From Zhenpiania hominis (GTDB lineage: Bacteria > Bacillota > Clostridia > Peptostreptococcales > Anaerovoracaceae), in assembly GCF_014333425.1 (NCBI RefSeq), contig NZ_JACRYT010000026.1, forward strand, positions 1 through 49,065: a stretch of 49,065 nt of DNA, given 5' to 3'. The notes beneath the pieces were generated by a model. That model saw only the letters and a program-made list of their open reading frames with translations. It did not search any database and was not told the origin of the DNA. Below are positions 33,293 to 41,637 of this stretch, in pieces; the first letter of the stretch is position 1, and each line of letters begins with the position of its first letter. A program made the position numbers and the translations under genes.

Positions 33293-34723
33293 TTACCCAA
33301 ACACCAATGTTTTTACAACGATTGGCAGTGTTGTTCCATTCATGATCGGCTTTCCTATATCCACATAATCTCCCTCATGAACCTTTACACGATCCATACA
33401 AAGGATCTCTCTTTTTCTTCGTAGATAACGCTTTATCGTCTGCCCCAGGGATTTCGCCATATCGCTGTATGTTAAGACTATCAGCGGACAGTTTTCCTCT
33501 TTTATTTGATCCGCACACCTTGCCAGGCATCTGGCAAGATTACAAAGCTCCCTATAAGATACTTTTCCGCTGCCTTTCAGGAATAACAACATTTTTTCAC
33601 TCCCAATCTGGCGGGAAAACCAGGCCCTTTCTTCCTCCAGCAATCTAGATGCCCCTCTGCAGGCCGCATGTTCCGCATCGATACTCACAATCAGGACAGG
33701 AAGATTTTTCAACGGGAAAAGATTCTCGCTATAAAGAATTGTACTGCCACTGACCTCCGTTAAGTGAATCCCTGCCCCCACTACGGTTGCTCTTATAGTT
33801 TCTCTCGGCTCAATCCATTTATAATCTGTCATCAGACGGCTTTCTCTTATGGAACGCGCCAGAATCACTCCTAAGTCATGAAACTTGTAAGCATCTTTTG
33901 CAGGATGATAGATACAATCTGCTACGCCCCCTGAAAAAGAAATCACATCAACCCTGCCTATTGATTCCGGAAGCCTTGCTCCTGAAGTTAAAATCTGTTC
34001 TGTCAGCTTACGTCCATCTCTCTCCAGTACCTGTACCAGGGTTTCTGCCATAAGATCCGTCACTTCTTTAAGAGTCTCATAAGAAACCTTCGTCTGATTT
34101 ATAAGGAAGTCCATATTAAACCACTTCCGGATCAAAGATTTCCATCTTGGGCTCACATAGGTCAGGCGCTTGTCCTTGTCATAGCAGATCAGTCTCCCAC
34201 CAATATCCAAGCATGTTTTATCTACAAGCTCCCCGCATCGGAAAACAGACAAGTTCGTCGTTCCTCCTCCAATATCAAAATTGGCAACGGTACAGTTTTC
34301 TTGTTCTGAGTATGTTTCTGCTCCCGCACCTCTTCCGGATATGATGGACTCAAGATCAGGTCCTGCCGTGGTCACAACAAAATTTCCGGCAAAGGAACTC
34401 AGTTTATCGCTGATTTCCTTTGCATTTTCTTTAAGTAAGGACTCTCCTGTAATGATCACTGCCCCTGACTCTACATCTTCTGCTTTAATTCCCGCGTTTT
34501 CATATTCCCTTTTTATAATCTCCGCGATCTTGTCCCCATCCAGATGATTCTCATCAATAGAAGGTGTCAGATACACTTTACTTTTATATAAAATGTGTTT
34601 TTCTGTGATGCTGATATCCGGAATCGCTGTAAATCCTGAACGGTTCCCAAAAGTAAGTCTGCTGACCACCATGCTTGTTGTCGTTGTTCCAATATCAATC
34701 CCCACACTGATAATCGAATTCAT
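33293..34723 (-). CDS. eutA: ethanolamine ammonia-lyase reactivating factor EutA
   Basis: A 476-residue EutA, a chaperone-like ATPase that exchanges damaged cobalamin in EutBC. The N-terminus SVGIDIGTTTTSMVVSRL is an actin/Hsp70-type phosphate loop, with a second motif in FDIGGGTTNLSVF and SFSGGVADCIY in the second domain. It is the first gene after the antiterminated leader at 34736-34809, so its expression is under EutV. AGGAGA before the ATG. Confidence 0.95.
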   Translation of the reverse strand: MNSIISVGIDIGTTTTSMVVSRLTFGNRSGFTAIPDISITEKHILYKSKVYLTPSIDENHLDGDKIAEIIKREYENAGIKAEDVESGAVIITGESLLKENAKEISDKLSSFAGNFVVTTAGPDLESIISGRGAGAETYSEQENCTVANFDIGGGTTNLSVFRCGELVDKTCLDIGGRLICYDKDKRLTYVSPRWKSLIRKWFNMDFLINQTKVSYETLKEVTDLMAETLVQVLERDGRKLTEQILTSGARLPESIGRVDVISFSGGVADCIYHPAKDAYKFHDLGVILARSIRESRLMTDYKWIEPRETIRATVVGAGIHLTEVSGSTILYSENLFPLKNLPVLIVSIDAEHAACRGASRLLEEERAWFSRQIGSEKMLLFLKGSGKVSYRELCNLARCLARCADQIKEENCPLIVLTYSDMAKSLGQTIKRYLRRKREILCMDRVKVHEGDYVDIGKPIMNGTTLPIVVKTLVFG

Positions 34724-34735
34724 TTCTGTCTCCTA

Positions 34736-34809
34736 CCAAAAAAAGCTTCTGACAACCAAACGGTTATTAGAAGCTTCTTTGCTTTATAATTGAACATCGT
34801 TGTACAATT
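34736..34809 (-). promoter_or_regulatory. EutV-responsive ANTAR dual hairpin and terminator in the eutA leader
   Basis: Minus-strand RNA, in order. Hairpin P1 (34788-34809): stem AATTG/CAATT, one mismatch, AC/GT, hexaloop AACGAT. Hairpin P2 (34771-34784): stem AAGC/GCTT, hexaloop AAAGAA. Both loops have A at position 1 and G at position 4, the known ANTAR recognition signature. A terminator (AGAAGCTT / AAGCTTCT at 34743-34776, seven U after it) shares six bases with P2, so P2 and the terminator exclude each other. EutV binding should therefore let transcription run into eutA. Confidence 0.87.
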
Positions 34810-34811
34810 TA

Positions 34812-35396
34812 CTATTTATTTTTAATGCTGTCACTCATGATAATGATTTCTGCAACCTTATCCATCGAGAGGCGTTTATTCATACTCACCTTGCGCATAT
34901 ACGCATAGGCACTTTTTTCGTCCATATTTTGCTTGTTCATGATGATACCTTTTGCCCGTTCAATGGTCTTGCGCTGTTTCAATTCCCTTTCTTTTTTCTG
35001 AATCTCCTTTTGCGCATCAAGCAGCTCATTATACCTCTTCCAGGCAATTTCGATCGTAGGCGCCAGCGAATTCTCAGGGACTGGCTTTACTATATACCCC
35101 ATAACTCCAAAGTCGCCAGCTTTTTTAACAAAGTTTTCATCGCTGTATGCCGTCAGCATAACTACGCAAATCTTTGCGCCTTCCTCATAAAGTATTTTCG
35201 CTGCGCTAAGTCCGTCAAGCATTGGCATTTTAATGTCTAACAGGACAATATCCGGATTCAGCTTATGACATAGTTCGATCGCATCAAATCCGTCATCTGC
35301 CTCTCCCGCAACTTCATACCCTGCTCCTTCCAGAGACTCCTTTAGATCCAGCCTCGTTATGGTGTCATCATCCGCAAGAACAATTCTCTTTTTCAT
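34812..35396 (-). CDS. eutV: ethanolamine response regulator EutV (receiver plus ANTAR)
   Basis: A 194-residue antitermination response regulator. The receiver domain has the acidic pocket LADDD and the phospho-aspartate in LLDIKMP (about residue 54). A coiled-coil linker rich in Lys/Glu/Gln leads to the C-terminal ANTAR RNA-binding domain (about residues 130-185: RAKGIIMNKQNMDEKSAYAYM). I chose the ATG at 35396; the upstream TTG lies in a terminator U-run. Its kinase EutW is at the other end of the cluster. A terminator directly upstream suggests that eutV expression is itself attenuated. Confidence 0.93.
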   Translation of the reverse strand: MKKRIVLADDDTITRLDLKESLEGAGYEVAGEADDGFDAIELCHKLNPDIVLLDIKMPMLDGLSAAKILYEEGAKICVVMLTAYSDENFVKKAGDFGVMGYIVKPVPENSLAPTIEIAWKRYNELLDAQKEIQKKERELKQRKTIERAKGIIMNKQNMDEKSAYAYMRKVSMNKRLSMDKVAEIIIMSDSIKNK

Positions 35397-35415
35397 ACTC
35401 GCCCTATTTTCCGTC

Positions 35416-35445
35416 AAAAAAGGCTTAGATACAACATCTAAGCCT
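35416..35445 (-). terminator. terminator upstream of eutV
   Basis: Ten-base stem (35421-35430 with 35436-35445), 5-nt loop and a U-run on the minus strand (35416-35420). It ends about 20 bases before the eutV start codon, so it must be bypassed for eutV expression. Confidence 0.8.
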
Positions 35446-35459
35446 CATCGCATCATTTT

Positions 35460-35510
35460 TTGTACTCCTTTGTACAATGTCATTCTACTATATCCTTACA
35501 TCGTTGTCAA
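35460..35510 (-). promoter_or_regulatory. eutV promoter with ANTAR-like hairpin at the transcript start
   Basis: Minus strand: -35 TTGACA (35505-35510), 17-bp spacer, -10 TAGAAT (35482-35487). At 35460-35477 lies a hairpin TTGTAC/GTACAA with hexaloop AAAGGA, which has the A1/G4 ANTAR signature. A second ACAACGATGT, the same loop as eutA P1, lies at 35498-35507 but overlaps the -35 box and has a weak stem. Whether the pair is used as RNA depends on the true start site. From here to about 35690 no gene is seen. Confidence 0.6.
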
Positions 35511-35689
35511 TCAATTTACACCTATTTTTCAAATTTTTCTGATTTTCTAAATTCCCAAAGTAAATTCCAGATCCCCGGAGCTCCGAAGTTAGATGAGTGC
35601 AAAACAACCCGTCAATCGTTGAAATGATCAGAATTTTTTGTCTCATCATTGCATTTTATATATGGCTTTATATAATAGAACGATACAGA

Positions 35690-36168
35690 GAGGAGTGCTC
35701 TGACAGACCAATACGAAGATCCCATCGCTCATCTCAAACAGCGAGCGAAAGATTCGACTGCTATAAAAAAGCTGCACGCGAAAAGGAAATTCAACCCATG
35801 GCAATCGATATGGAAGCCCGTCTGAAAATTGAAACCAGGCATATTCGCAATGTCAGATATCTCATGCCGAAATTACTCTACAAAAATCTCAAACTAGATT
35901 GCTTCTGGATCAAAACGGGATTCCCGTTGCCTATAATCTCTTTCCAGGGAATGAACCGGAGAAAGTCCATATGCGCCCCGTCCTCAGCCAGGTAAAGACG
36001 CACTTTAAGAATTGCCGTATCCTTCATGTTACGAACAGGGGTCTCAACACTTCCGATAATATTTACTGGCTGAACGGGAATCACCGCAGCGAAAGCAACC
36101 AATCCAAAGGAAGCGTATCCTATATAAAGAACCTTGCCTTTGACAAGACACACAGGCGAAATCATTGA
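35690..36168 (+). pseudogene. decayed transposase fragment (IS1634/IS4-like)
   Basis: Frames in this stretch resemble a transposase. The clearest part starts near 35899 with LLDQNGIPVAYNLFPGNEPE and continues with ILHVTNRGLNTSDNIYW, matching the middle of IS1634-type enzymes. Upstream, another frame gives helical, charged sequence that could be the earlier part. There are frame changes, no intact start and no terminal repeats that I can see, so the element is dead. It marks old insertion between the ethanolamine and butyrate-type clusters. Confidence 0.6.
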
Positions 36169-36275
36169 AGGCAGAAGTCTGCAGTTGAACATAGATGAAA
36201 TGCCGTTTTGCTTTGAAACTTGAGATTATATGCTTCTTTTTGAAATTGTCAATGGAAATTTTTAAAGAAGCACTG

Positions 36276-36533
36276 TCATATAAAGAAGCAGAAACACGAT
36301 TCCCTCTTCTTCTTTCCGATCTCTGGTATGCAAAACATAGGGAAAATGGAGGATAGTGTGTAATTCTTTCCGGATTTGGCTTCAATCGGGATATATGATC
36401 GATACTCCGCGTTTGCAAAAGCTTCCACTATATAACTTTTTCCAACACGACGCGCTCCGTCGATCAATAACGCAGTCCTCCCCGCACTATCCTGTTTCCA
36501 GCGTTTCAAGTCATTGTAAATCTTCCTTTTCAT
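36276..36533 (-). pseudogene. internally deleted AAA ATPase (DUF4143-type) remnant
   Basis: The 85-residue frame begins like archaeal/bacterial AAA ATPases of the AAA_14/DUF4143 type (RKIYNDLKRWKQDSAGRTAL, then LIDGARRVGKSYIVEAFA with the Walker A GARRVGKS). After about 45 residues it jumps directly to IPIEAKSGKNYT, a motif that normally lies near the C-terminus of these roughly 400-residue proteins. So the middle has been lost in frame and the end has decayed. It is not expected to work. Confidence 0.7.
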
Positions 36534-36596
36534 ACCTTCTCATCTCCCGTAACACGAAATCAAGATTTTTTGTCAAAATAAATCGATAAATCAACA

Positions 36597-36636
36597 AGAA
36601 GCCCGGTCCTGCGGTAAATCGCAAGGCCGGGCTTCT
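36597..36636 (-). terminator. terminator at the end of the CoA operon
   Basis: Ten-base stem AGAAGCCCGG / CCGGGCTTCT (36597-36606 with 36627-36636), extended by an inner GC-rich stem, 38 bp after the CoA-transferase stop codon. The following U-run is broken, but the stem is strong. Confidence 0.7.
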
Positions 36637-36673
36637 CTGTGGTTCTATTGTTAATGTTAAAAGAATGCCTGTT

Positions 36674-37990
36674 TTATACATAGATCTGTCCGGCAGAGCG
36701 GCAATATTCGTCAAACTCTTTCCGCAGGCTTTCTCTAAATTTCGGGTGGGCAATCTGGATCAACGCTTCTGCCCGTTGTTTGATGGATTTTCCAAACAGC
36801 GCCGCGATTCCGTATTCGGTAACGACGTAGTGAACATCTTGTCTGGTTGTTGTCACCGGCGTCCCCGGCTTGAGCATAGCGGATATCCGTGAAACCTCTC
36901 CACCCTTTGCGGTAGACGGCAGAGCGATAATCGGTTTTCCGTTTTTGGCCTGTTCGGCGCCCCGGAGGAAATCCAGCTGCCCGCCTACGCCGCTGAAGGT
37001 TTTACTGCCAATGGAATCGGCCACCACCTGCCCCATAAGATCCACTTCCAGGGCGGAATTGATCGCCACCATATTGTCATTTTGAGCGATCACCGCCACA
37101 TCATTGGTGTAATCCACCGGCATCAGCTGAATCATGTTGTTATGATCCACAAATTCATACAGCTCTTTTGTTCCCTGTACAAATGTGGAAATAATCTTAC
37201 CTCGGTTAATGGACTTGCGCCGTCCGTTGACAATCCCAGCTTTTACAAGGGGCACCAGATTATCAGAGAAAACTTCCGTATGGATACCAAGATCCTTTTT
37301 ATCCTCCAGGAATTTCAAAATAGCGTTGGGAATGGTTCCCTGGCCCATCTGGAGCGTCGCCCCGTCTTCAATCAGGGTGGAGATATTGTATCCGATTTTT
37401 TCCGCTACTGGGTCATCGCTGCGGATCAGCGGAATTTCATAGATATCTTCACTGTGCTCCACAAAAAAGTCGATATCAGAAACATGCACCAGTGTGTCGC
37501 CGCACAAATGGGGCATCTTATCATTTACCTGGGCGATGGCCACTCTTGATTTTTCAATAGCAACCCTCGTCTGATCGCAGGAAGTTCCCATATTCACATA
37601 CCCGCTTTCATTGGGCGGCGTCACTTGCACCAGCGCGATGTCACAGGGAAGATGTCCCTCGCGGATCGCTCTGGGCTGCGCGTAAAAATGAATCGGCAGA
37701 AATTCGCCTCTGCCCTCCTGAATACAAGTCCGATTGTTCTTCCCGCAGAAAAAGCTGACATTGACAAAAGAGTCTTTATATTCCGGAGCCGCGTATGGAG
37801 CGTCGCCAATATTCAGCCCCTGCACGATCTTAACGTCCCTCAGTTCGTCTTTCCGCTCCATCAGCTTGTTAATCAGGTGCTGCGGTTCCGCGGCCGCGTG
37901 AGCGGGAACGATGGCATCTCCCGATTGAATATGACTCAGCGCTTCCTCAGCGCTTACAAGTCTTTCCTGATATATTTTTTTCCAGTCCAT
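36674..37990 (-). CDS. acetyl-CoA hydrolase/transferase family CoA-transferase (4-hydroxybutyrate or butyrate type)
   Basis: A 438-residue family I-type CoA-transferase resembling 4-hydroxybutyrate CoA-transferase (AbfT) and butyryl-CoA:acetate CoA-transferase. Seen: QMGQGTIPNAIL, the region HTEVFSDNLV where the family's catalytic Glu lies, GVGGQLDFLRGA for the CoA site and VVTEYGIAALFGKS near the end. It swaps CoA between an organic acid and acetyl-CoA or another acyl-CoA. As last gene of the operon it would activate the incoming hydroxy acid, release the final product, or both. Substrate preference cannot be told from sequence. Confidence 0.88.
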   Translation of the reverse strand: MDWKKIYQERLVSAEEALSHIQSGDAIVPAHAAAEPQHLINKLMERKDELRDVKIVQGLNIGDAPYAAPEYKDSFVNVSFFCGKNNRTCIQEGRGEFLPIHFYAQPRAIREGHLPCDIALVQVTPPNESGYVNMGTSCDQTRVAIEKSRVAIAQVNDKMPHLCGDTLVHVSDIDFFVEHSEDIYEIPLIRSDDPVAEKIGYNISTLIEDGATLQMGQGTIPNAILKFLEDKKDLGIHTEVFSDNLVPLVKAGIVNGRRKSINRGKIISTFVQGTKELYEFVDHNNMIQLMPVDYTNDVAVIAQNDNMVAINSALEVDLMGQVVADSIGSKTFSGVGGQLDFLRGAEQAKNGKPIIALPSTAKGGEVSRISAMLKPGTPVTTTRQDVHYVVTEYGIAALFGKSIKQRAEALIQIAHPKFRESLRKEFDEYCRSAGQIYV

Positions 37991-38014
37991 TTTTCTCTGT
38001 CCTTTCTCTGTCCT

Positions 38015-38446
38015 TTAACGCATAGCCAGTGTCACCAGTCCGGTTGTGGAAACTTCGCCGTGATTATAAACCACTGCCGAGCAAGTGACGACTGCCTTTT
38101 CCTTGTTTTCCTTTTCAATGGAAGCTTCGATTGTAATGGTATCCCCCGGGTTGATCTTTTTCTTAAAGGAAACCTTATCGATCCCGATGAAAAGCGGCAC
38201 CTTTCCTTTATAAGCAGGCATTGACAGCAGCAGTACGTCCGCTGTCTGAGCCATGGACTCCACGGTCAGCACTCCCGGCATTACCGGTTCTCCCGGAAAA
38301 TGCCCCCGGAAAAAATCTAACTCCGGATCCAGATACAGGGTTGTTTTGATACGCTCTCCCTCTACCATTTCCAGCACTTCATCAATTAAAAGCATCGGTT
38401 CCCTGTGGGGAATAACCGTTTTAATCTGCTCTTTATTCATTTTCAT
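38015..38446 (-). CDS. FabZ-like (3R)-hydroxyacyl dehydratase, hotdog fold
   Basis: A protein of about 143 residues with the full FabZ signature: PHREPMLLIDEVLE, FFRGHFPGEPVMPGVLTVESMAQ (catalytic His and Glu) and a late KVSFKKKINPGD. FabZ normally works on acyl-carrier protein substrates in fatty-acid synthesis, but this copy lies inside a CoA-based operon between the dehydratase activator and the CoA-transferase, with no other fab gene near. It may be a hydratase/dehydratase acting on acyl-CoA. I place the start at the ATG at 38446; an in-frame GTG at 38455 overlaps the stop of the upstream gene. Confidence 0.88.
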   Translation of the reverse strand: MKMNKEQIKTVIPHREPMLLIDEVLEMVEGERIKTTLYLDPELDFFRGHFPGEPVMPGVLTVESMAQTADVLLLSMPAYKGKVPLFIGIDKVSFKKKINPGDTITIEASIEKENKEKAVVTCSAVVYNHGEVSTTGLVTLAMR

Positions 38447-38451
38447 TTCTA

Positions 38452-39234
38452 TCACCCATCCTTTTTATGACTAATTTCCCAGGCAAGTACCGCCGCCCCC
38501 ACAGCGCCGACTGCCTGGCTGCAGGGGGCTACTTCGATCTCTGTTTCCATTTCGTCTGACAATGTACGCACCATATCCTGATTAAGCGCGACGCCTCCCG
38601 TCATGAGGACTTTTGGTTCAAATCCAACTCGCCCAACCATCCCCACTACCCTTTTGGCAATCGCCCTGTGGGCGCCTCTCGCGACATCCTCCCTTTTTTC
38701 CCCTTCCGAAAGGCGGGAAATCACTTCACTTTCCGCGAAGACCGTACACATACTGCTGATAGGCACTTCCTTGGTGGACTGCTGGGCCAGATCGGAAAGC
38801 TCGTCAATCCCGCAGCCCAGCACCCTGGCCATAACCTCCAGAAAGCGTCCGGTTCCGGCCGCGCACTTTTCATTCATGACAAAATTTACAACCTGTCCGC
38901 CCGGTCCGATTTTAATAACTTTCGCGTCCTGCCCTCCGATATCGATAATCGTCCGTACGTCCTCTGCCAGAAAGACCGCTCCTTTGGCATGGCAGGTAAT
39001 TTCCGTGATCTGCTTATCCGCTGAGTGGAAATGAATTCTTCCATAACCGGTAGCCACAACATATTTCAGATCCTCTCTTTCAATTCCCGCCTGCCGGAGG
39101 GCGTCTTCGAATACCTGATCACAGGCATTTGACCCTGTTCCCAGATTGAGAACGGAAACTGCCGCAATCGTCTTCTGCTCATCAATAACAACGGCCTTTG
39201 ATGAGGATGATCCTATGTCAATTCCTAAATACAT
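38452..39234 (-). CDS. 2-hydroxyacyl-CoA dehydratase activator (HgdC/BadF-BadG family ATPase)
   Basis: A 260-residue ATPase of the HgdC/FldI type. As a dimer around one 4Fe-4S cluster it sends a low-potential electron to the dehydratase with ATP hydrolysis. Seen: actin-like GIDIGSSSSKAVV, DIGGQDAKVI, and cluster cysteines in NEKCAAGTGRFLE and SSMCTVFAESEV. ATG at 39234 chosen, behind AGGAGAG. It is directly downstream of the two dehydratase subunits. Confidence 0.93.
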   Translation of the reverse strand: MYLGIDIGSSSSKAVVIDEQKTIAAVSVLNLGTGSNACDQVFEDALRQAGIEREDLKYVVATGYGRIHFHSADKQITEITCHAKGAVFLAEDVRTIIDIGGQDAKVIKIGPGGQVVNFVMNEKCAAGTGRFLEVMARVLGCGIDELSDLAQQSTKEVPISSMCTVFAESEVISRLSEGEKREDVARGAHRAIAKRVVGMVGRVGFEPKVLMTGGVALNQDMVRTLSDEMETEIEVAPCSQAVGAVGAAVLAWEISHKKDG

Positions 39235-39262
39235 GCCTTCTCTCCTCTCTACAGCCTGCGAG

Positions 39263-40390
39263 TCAAATAAGCATTTCCGCAAAGCTCTGTACTCTGGTAC
39301 GAATCTGTTCAAAGGAATCCAGCTGCTGATCGATTTCCAGATAAAGATGAGGAATTCCCGCTGCTTCCAGCTCTTTCTTATAAATCGGATAATCGAATTC
39401 TTCCGGATCGCAGAACTTCATCATGAATACAACAACCGCGTCCGCGTTTCTTTCCCTTACCAGATCGATAAGCATCTGTCCTCTTGTCTTTTCCGCTTCA
39501 TACAGGAAGGTGTCCCCCTTCTGATCCGCAATGCGCCCGGCCATCCTTTCCCAAAAGTCTCCGACTTCCCGGCCTTTCGTACGGAACTGTCTTGATTCCT
39601 GAGCGAGATCATCTCCTACTATCGCAATCTGATTTTCCTCAAAGATATCCAGCAGCGAATCCGGTTCGGCAATCAGCCCTGTCGCAATGACCCGTTTCCC
39701 AGAAAAGGGCTGCTTTTCTTCCTGCTTGAGTCCCTCCAGGATAGTCCGGATATCTTCCAGATATTCCTTTTTATCCAGGAACCATCCGGCTTTCAGAATC
39801 AGATGCCTGGTCTTTGCTCCGATGATCTGCGGATAGTCAGCGGCAGCCTCGGAAAAGCGGCGCATCGTCTCCCGATAATCCTCGTACAAGTTCCAGGCTT
39901 CCTCCAGCTTGTCATCCGAGATTTCATGTCCCGCTAATGTTTCTACTTCAACCTTTACACGTCGGAATTCTTCCGTCAGATAAGTGAAGCCGGCGTCGGT
40001 ATTCCGATTTTGGGGATAGACGATGGGGATAATCGGAATATGGGGTACCGCCACCTTCCAGTTTTCGCAGATACATTTCAGCGTATCGCAGAAGGTCGGG
40101 AGCACAACACCCTTCAGCATGTTATAGGTTCCTTTCATTCCGTATTCGATATTGGAACGCATAATGGAGCAACAGAAACTCTGAAGGTATTTATCCGCTC
40201 TCTTCAGTTCTGTAGGGCCGCCCCACATTCCCACCGGGAGCATCCCTGCCGCGTAAATAATTTCCTCCGGCGTGTAAATGGGAAAACATCCGACTGCCGC
40301 CTTACCTGTTTTTCCAATGGAGTCCGCGACGGTTTTATCCGGATAAAGCGCCGCGGTTTCCAGTTTTTTTATTACGTCTCTATAATTCAT
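39263..40390 (-). CDS. 2-hydroxyacyl-CoA dehydratase, beta-type subunit
   Basis: A 375-residue HgdB/LcdB-like subunit. It carries probable iron-sulfur cysteines in QSFCCSIMRSN, FCDTLKCICENW and MMKFCDPEEFDYP. The family removes water from 2-hydroxyacyl-CoA esters through ketyl radicals, a strictly anaerobic reaction. It is 1 bp from the alpha gene and upstream of the activator. Substrate options include lactoyl-CoA, 2-hydroxybutyryl-, 2-hydroxyisocaproyl- or phenyllactyl-CoA; sequence alone does not decide. Confidence 0.9.
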   Translation of the reverse strand: MNYRDVIKKLETAALYPDKTVADSIGKTGKAAVGCFPIYTPEEIIYAAGMLPVGMWGGPTELKRADKYLQSFCCSIMRSNIEYGMKGTYNMLKGVVLPTFCDTLKCICENWKVAVPHIPIIPIVYPQNRNTDAGFTYLTEEFRRVKVEVETLAGHEISDDKLEEAWNLYEDYRETMRRFSEAAADYPQIIGAKTRHLILKAGWFLDKKEYLEDIRTILEGLKQEEKQPFSGKRVIATGLIAEPDSLLDIFEENQIAIVGDDLAQESRQFRTKGREVGDFWERMAGRIADQKGDTFLYEAEKTRGQMLIDLVRERNADAVVVFMMKFCDPEEFDYPIYKKELEAAGIPHLYLEIDQQLDSFEQIRTRVQSFAEMLI

Positions 40391-40391
40391 C

Positions 40392-41618
40392 TCAGCCCCT
40401 CCTACGCGCTTCTTTGTTCTTTTCCATCATTTCCACCAGAGCCTGAATTCTGGTTTCATACTGAGCCTGGGAAAAATTCCGTGGATCCGTCTGATCCCCG
40501 TCGAAAACAACCGATGGAACGCCTGTGGCCTCCGCTACTCTTCTCTGAACCTCGTACTGACGGAAATCCATCAGCTTGCAGCTCCGGTTGGAATGGTAAA
40601 CAATTCCCTCCACAGAAAAATCCTCCACCAGTTTTTTCATATTGTCTGTATCGTAATCCAGATTGCGGTTGGCGTAATTGGAAGCGTAAGCCTTTGCCAT
40701 TCCGTCGATATCACCGGTCTCATAGCGCACATTCCAGGACTCCGGATATGTAGATGTCACCATGTTGATCCCGTATTTTTTCAGAGTTTTAAAGGTAACG
40801 GAAAGATGGGGCCAGCAGGCGATTCCGTCCCAGATCACCCGGTATTTTTCTTCCGCTGACTTCCAGGGGCCCAGTCCCGCCTTTGCCTTAGCTTCCATCT
40901 CGTCATGCCAGAGTTTGAACAGCTTGTGCCCATCTTCGTTTCCCCGCATGCAGACGATCATCGCCATGTAGTTAAACATATCAAACCCGTTCAGCGGCGA
41001 TGGCGTCACCTTCGCCCAGTCGGTAGCTTTTTTCCACCATTCACAGGTAGCATTGGAAAGCTTCATCACTTCCCGGAATTTATCATAATCGAATTTTTTC
41101 TTTGTAAAATCCTCCAGCTGCGCAATCGCGTATTCAATCTGGCCCTTCATATACTTAATGCTGTGCTCCGGCACTTCATATGTATGGTTAAAAGGCATAT
41201 CAAACATAATCAGCGGAATCTGCAGTTTTTTAGCCAAATTTTCAGACCATTTAATAACGGTATTGCAGATGTTGCTGCAACAGAAAATTAAATCCGGCAG
41301 AGGGATATCCTGCGCCTGCGCGTGTTGGATATCCGTATAGCCCATATTGACTCTGGCATAGGAGCAGATATCCCCCGAGTAGCCTTCCGCCTCCGAGTGT
41401 TCAATAAAGGTCAGCGCCTCTTTTCTCGCTCCGATAGCCGCGGCGTGATTCTCCGGATAAACTGTTACCAGATCCATCGTTTCGAGTAGCTCCTGCGGGC
41501 AAATGGAGGTGGCCCAAACAACAGGCTTCCCCTCTTTTTTGGCCTGCAGGGCGCCCTCGTAATGCTTTTCCACAAGGTGGTTCAGCATTTCTTTTGAGGT
41601 CATTTCCTTGGTGTCCAT
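40392..41618 (-). CDS. 2-hydroxyacyl-CoA dehydratase, alpha-type subunit
   Basis: A 408-residue HgdA/LcdA-like subunit. Probable cluster cysteines occur in ATSICPQELLE, GDICSYARVNMGY, IFCCSNICNTV and HSNRSCKLMDFRQYE. It pairs with the beta subunit encoded next to it. Its nearest feel is lactoyl-CoA dehydratase, but this is a judgement by eye. It follows the crt gene by 19 bp in the same transcript, which ties alpha-hydroxy acid dehydration to beta-oxidation-type enzymes. Confidence 0.9.
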   Translation of the reverse strand: MDTKEMTSKEMLNHLVEKHYEGALQAKKEGKPVVWATSICPQELLETMDLVTVYPENHAAAIGARKEALTFIEHSEAEGYSGDICSYARVNMGYTDIQHAQAQDIPLPDLIFCCSNICNTVIKWSENLAKKLQIPLIMFDMPFNHTYEVPEHSIKYMKGQIEYAIAQLEDFTKKKFDYDKFREVMKLSNATCEWWKKATDWAKVTPSPLNGFDMFNYMAMIVCMRGNEDGHKLFKLWHDEMEAKAKAGLGPWKSAEEKYRVIWDGIACWPHLSVTFKTLKKYGINMVTSTYPESWNVRYETGDIDGMAKAYASNYANRNLDYDTDNMKKLVEDFSVEGIVYHSNRSCKLMDFRQYEVQRRVAEATGVPSVVFDGDQTDPRNFSQAQYETRIQALVEMMEKNKEARRRG

Positions 41619-41637
41619 ATCAACTTCCTCCTCTTTT

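Noticed and set aside
35511..35690. Possible adenosylcobalamin riboswitch upstream of eutV, as in Enterococcus EutX
   Set aside because: No B12-box-like core or aptamer pattern is visible in this stretch on either strand.
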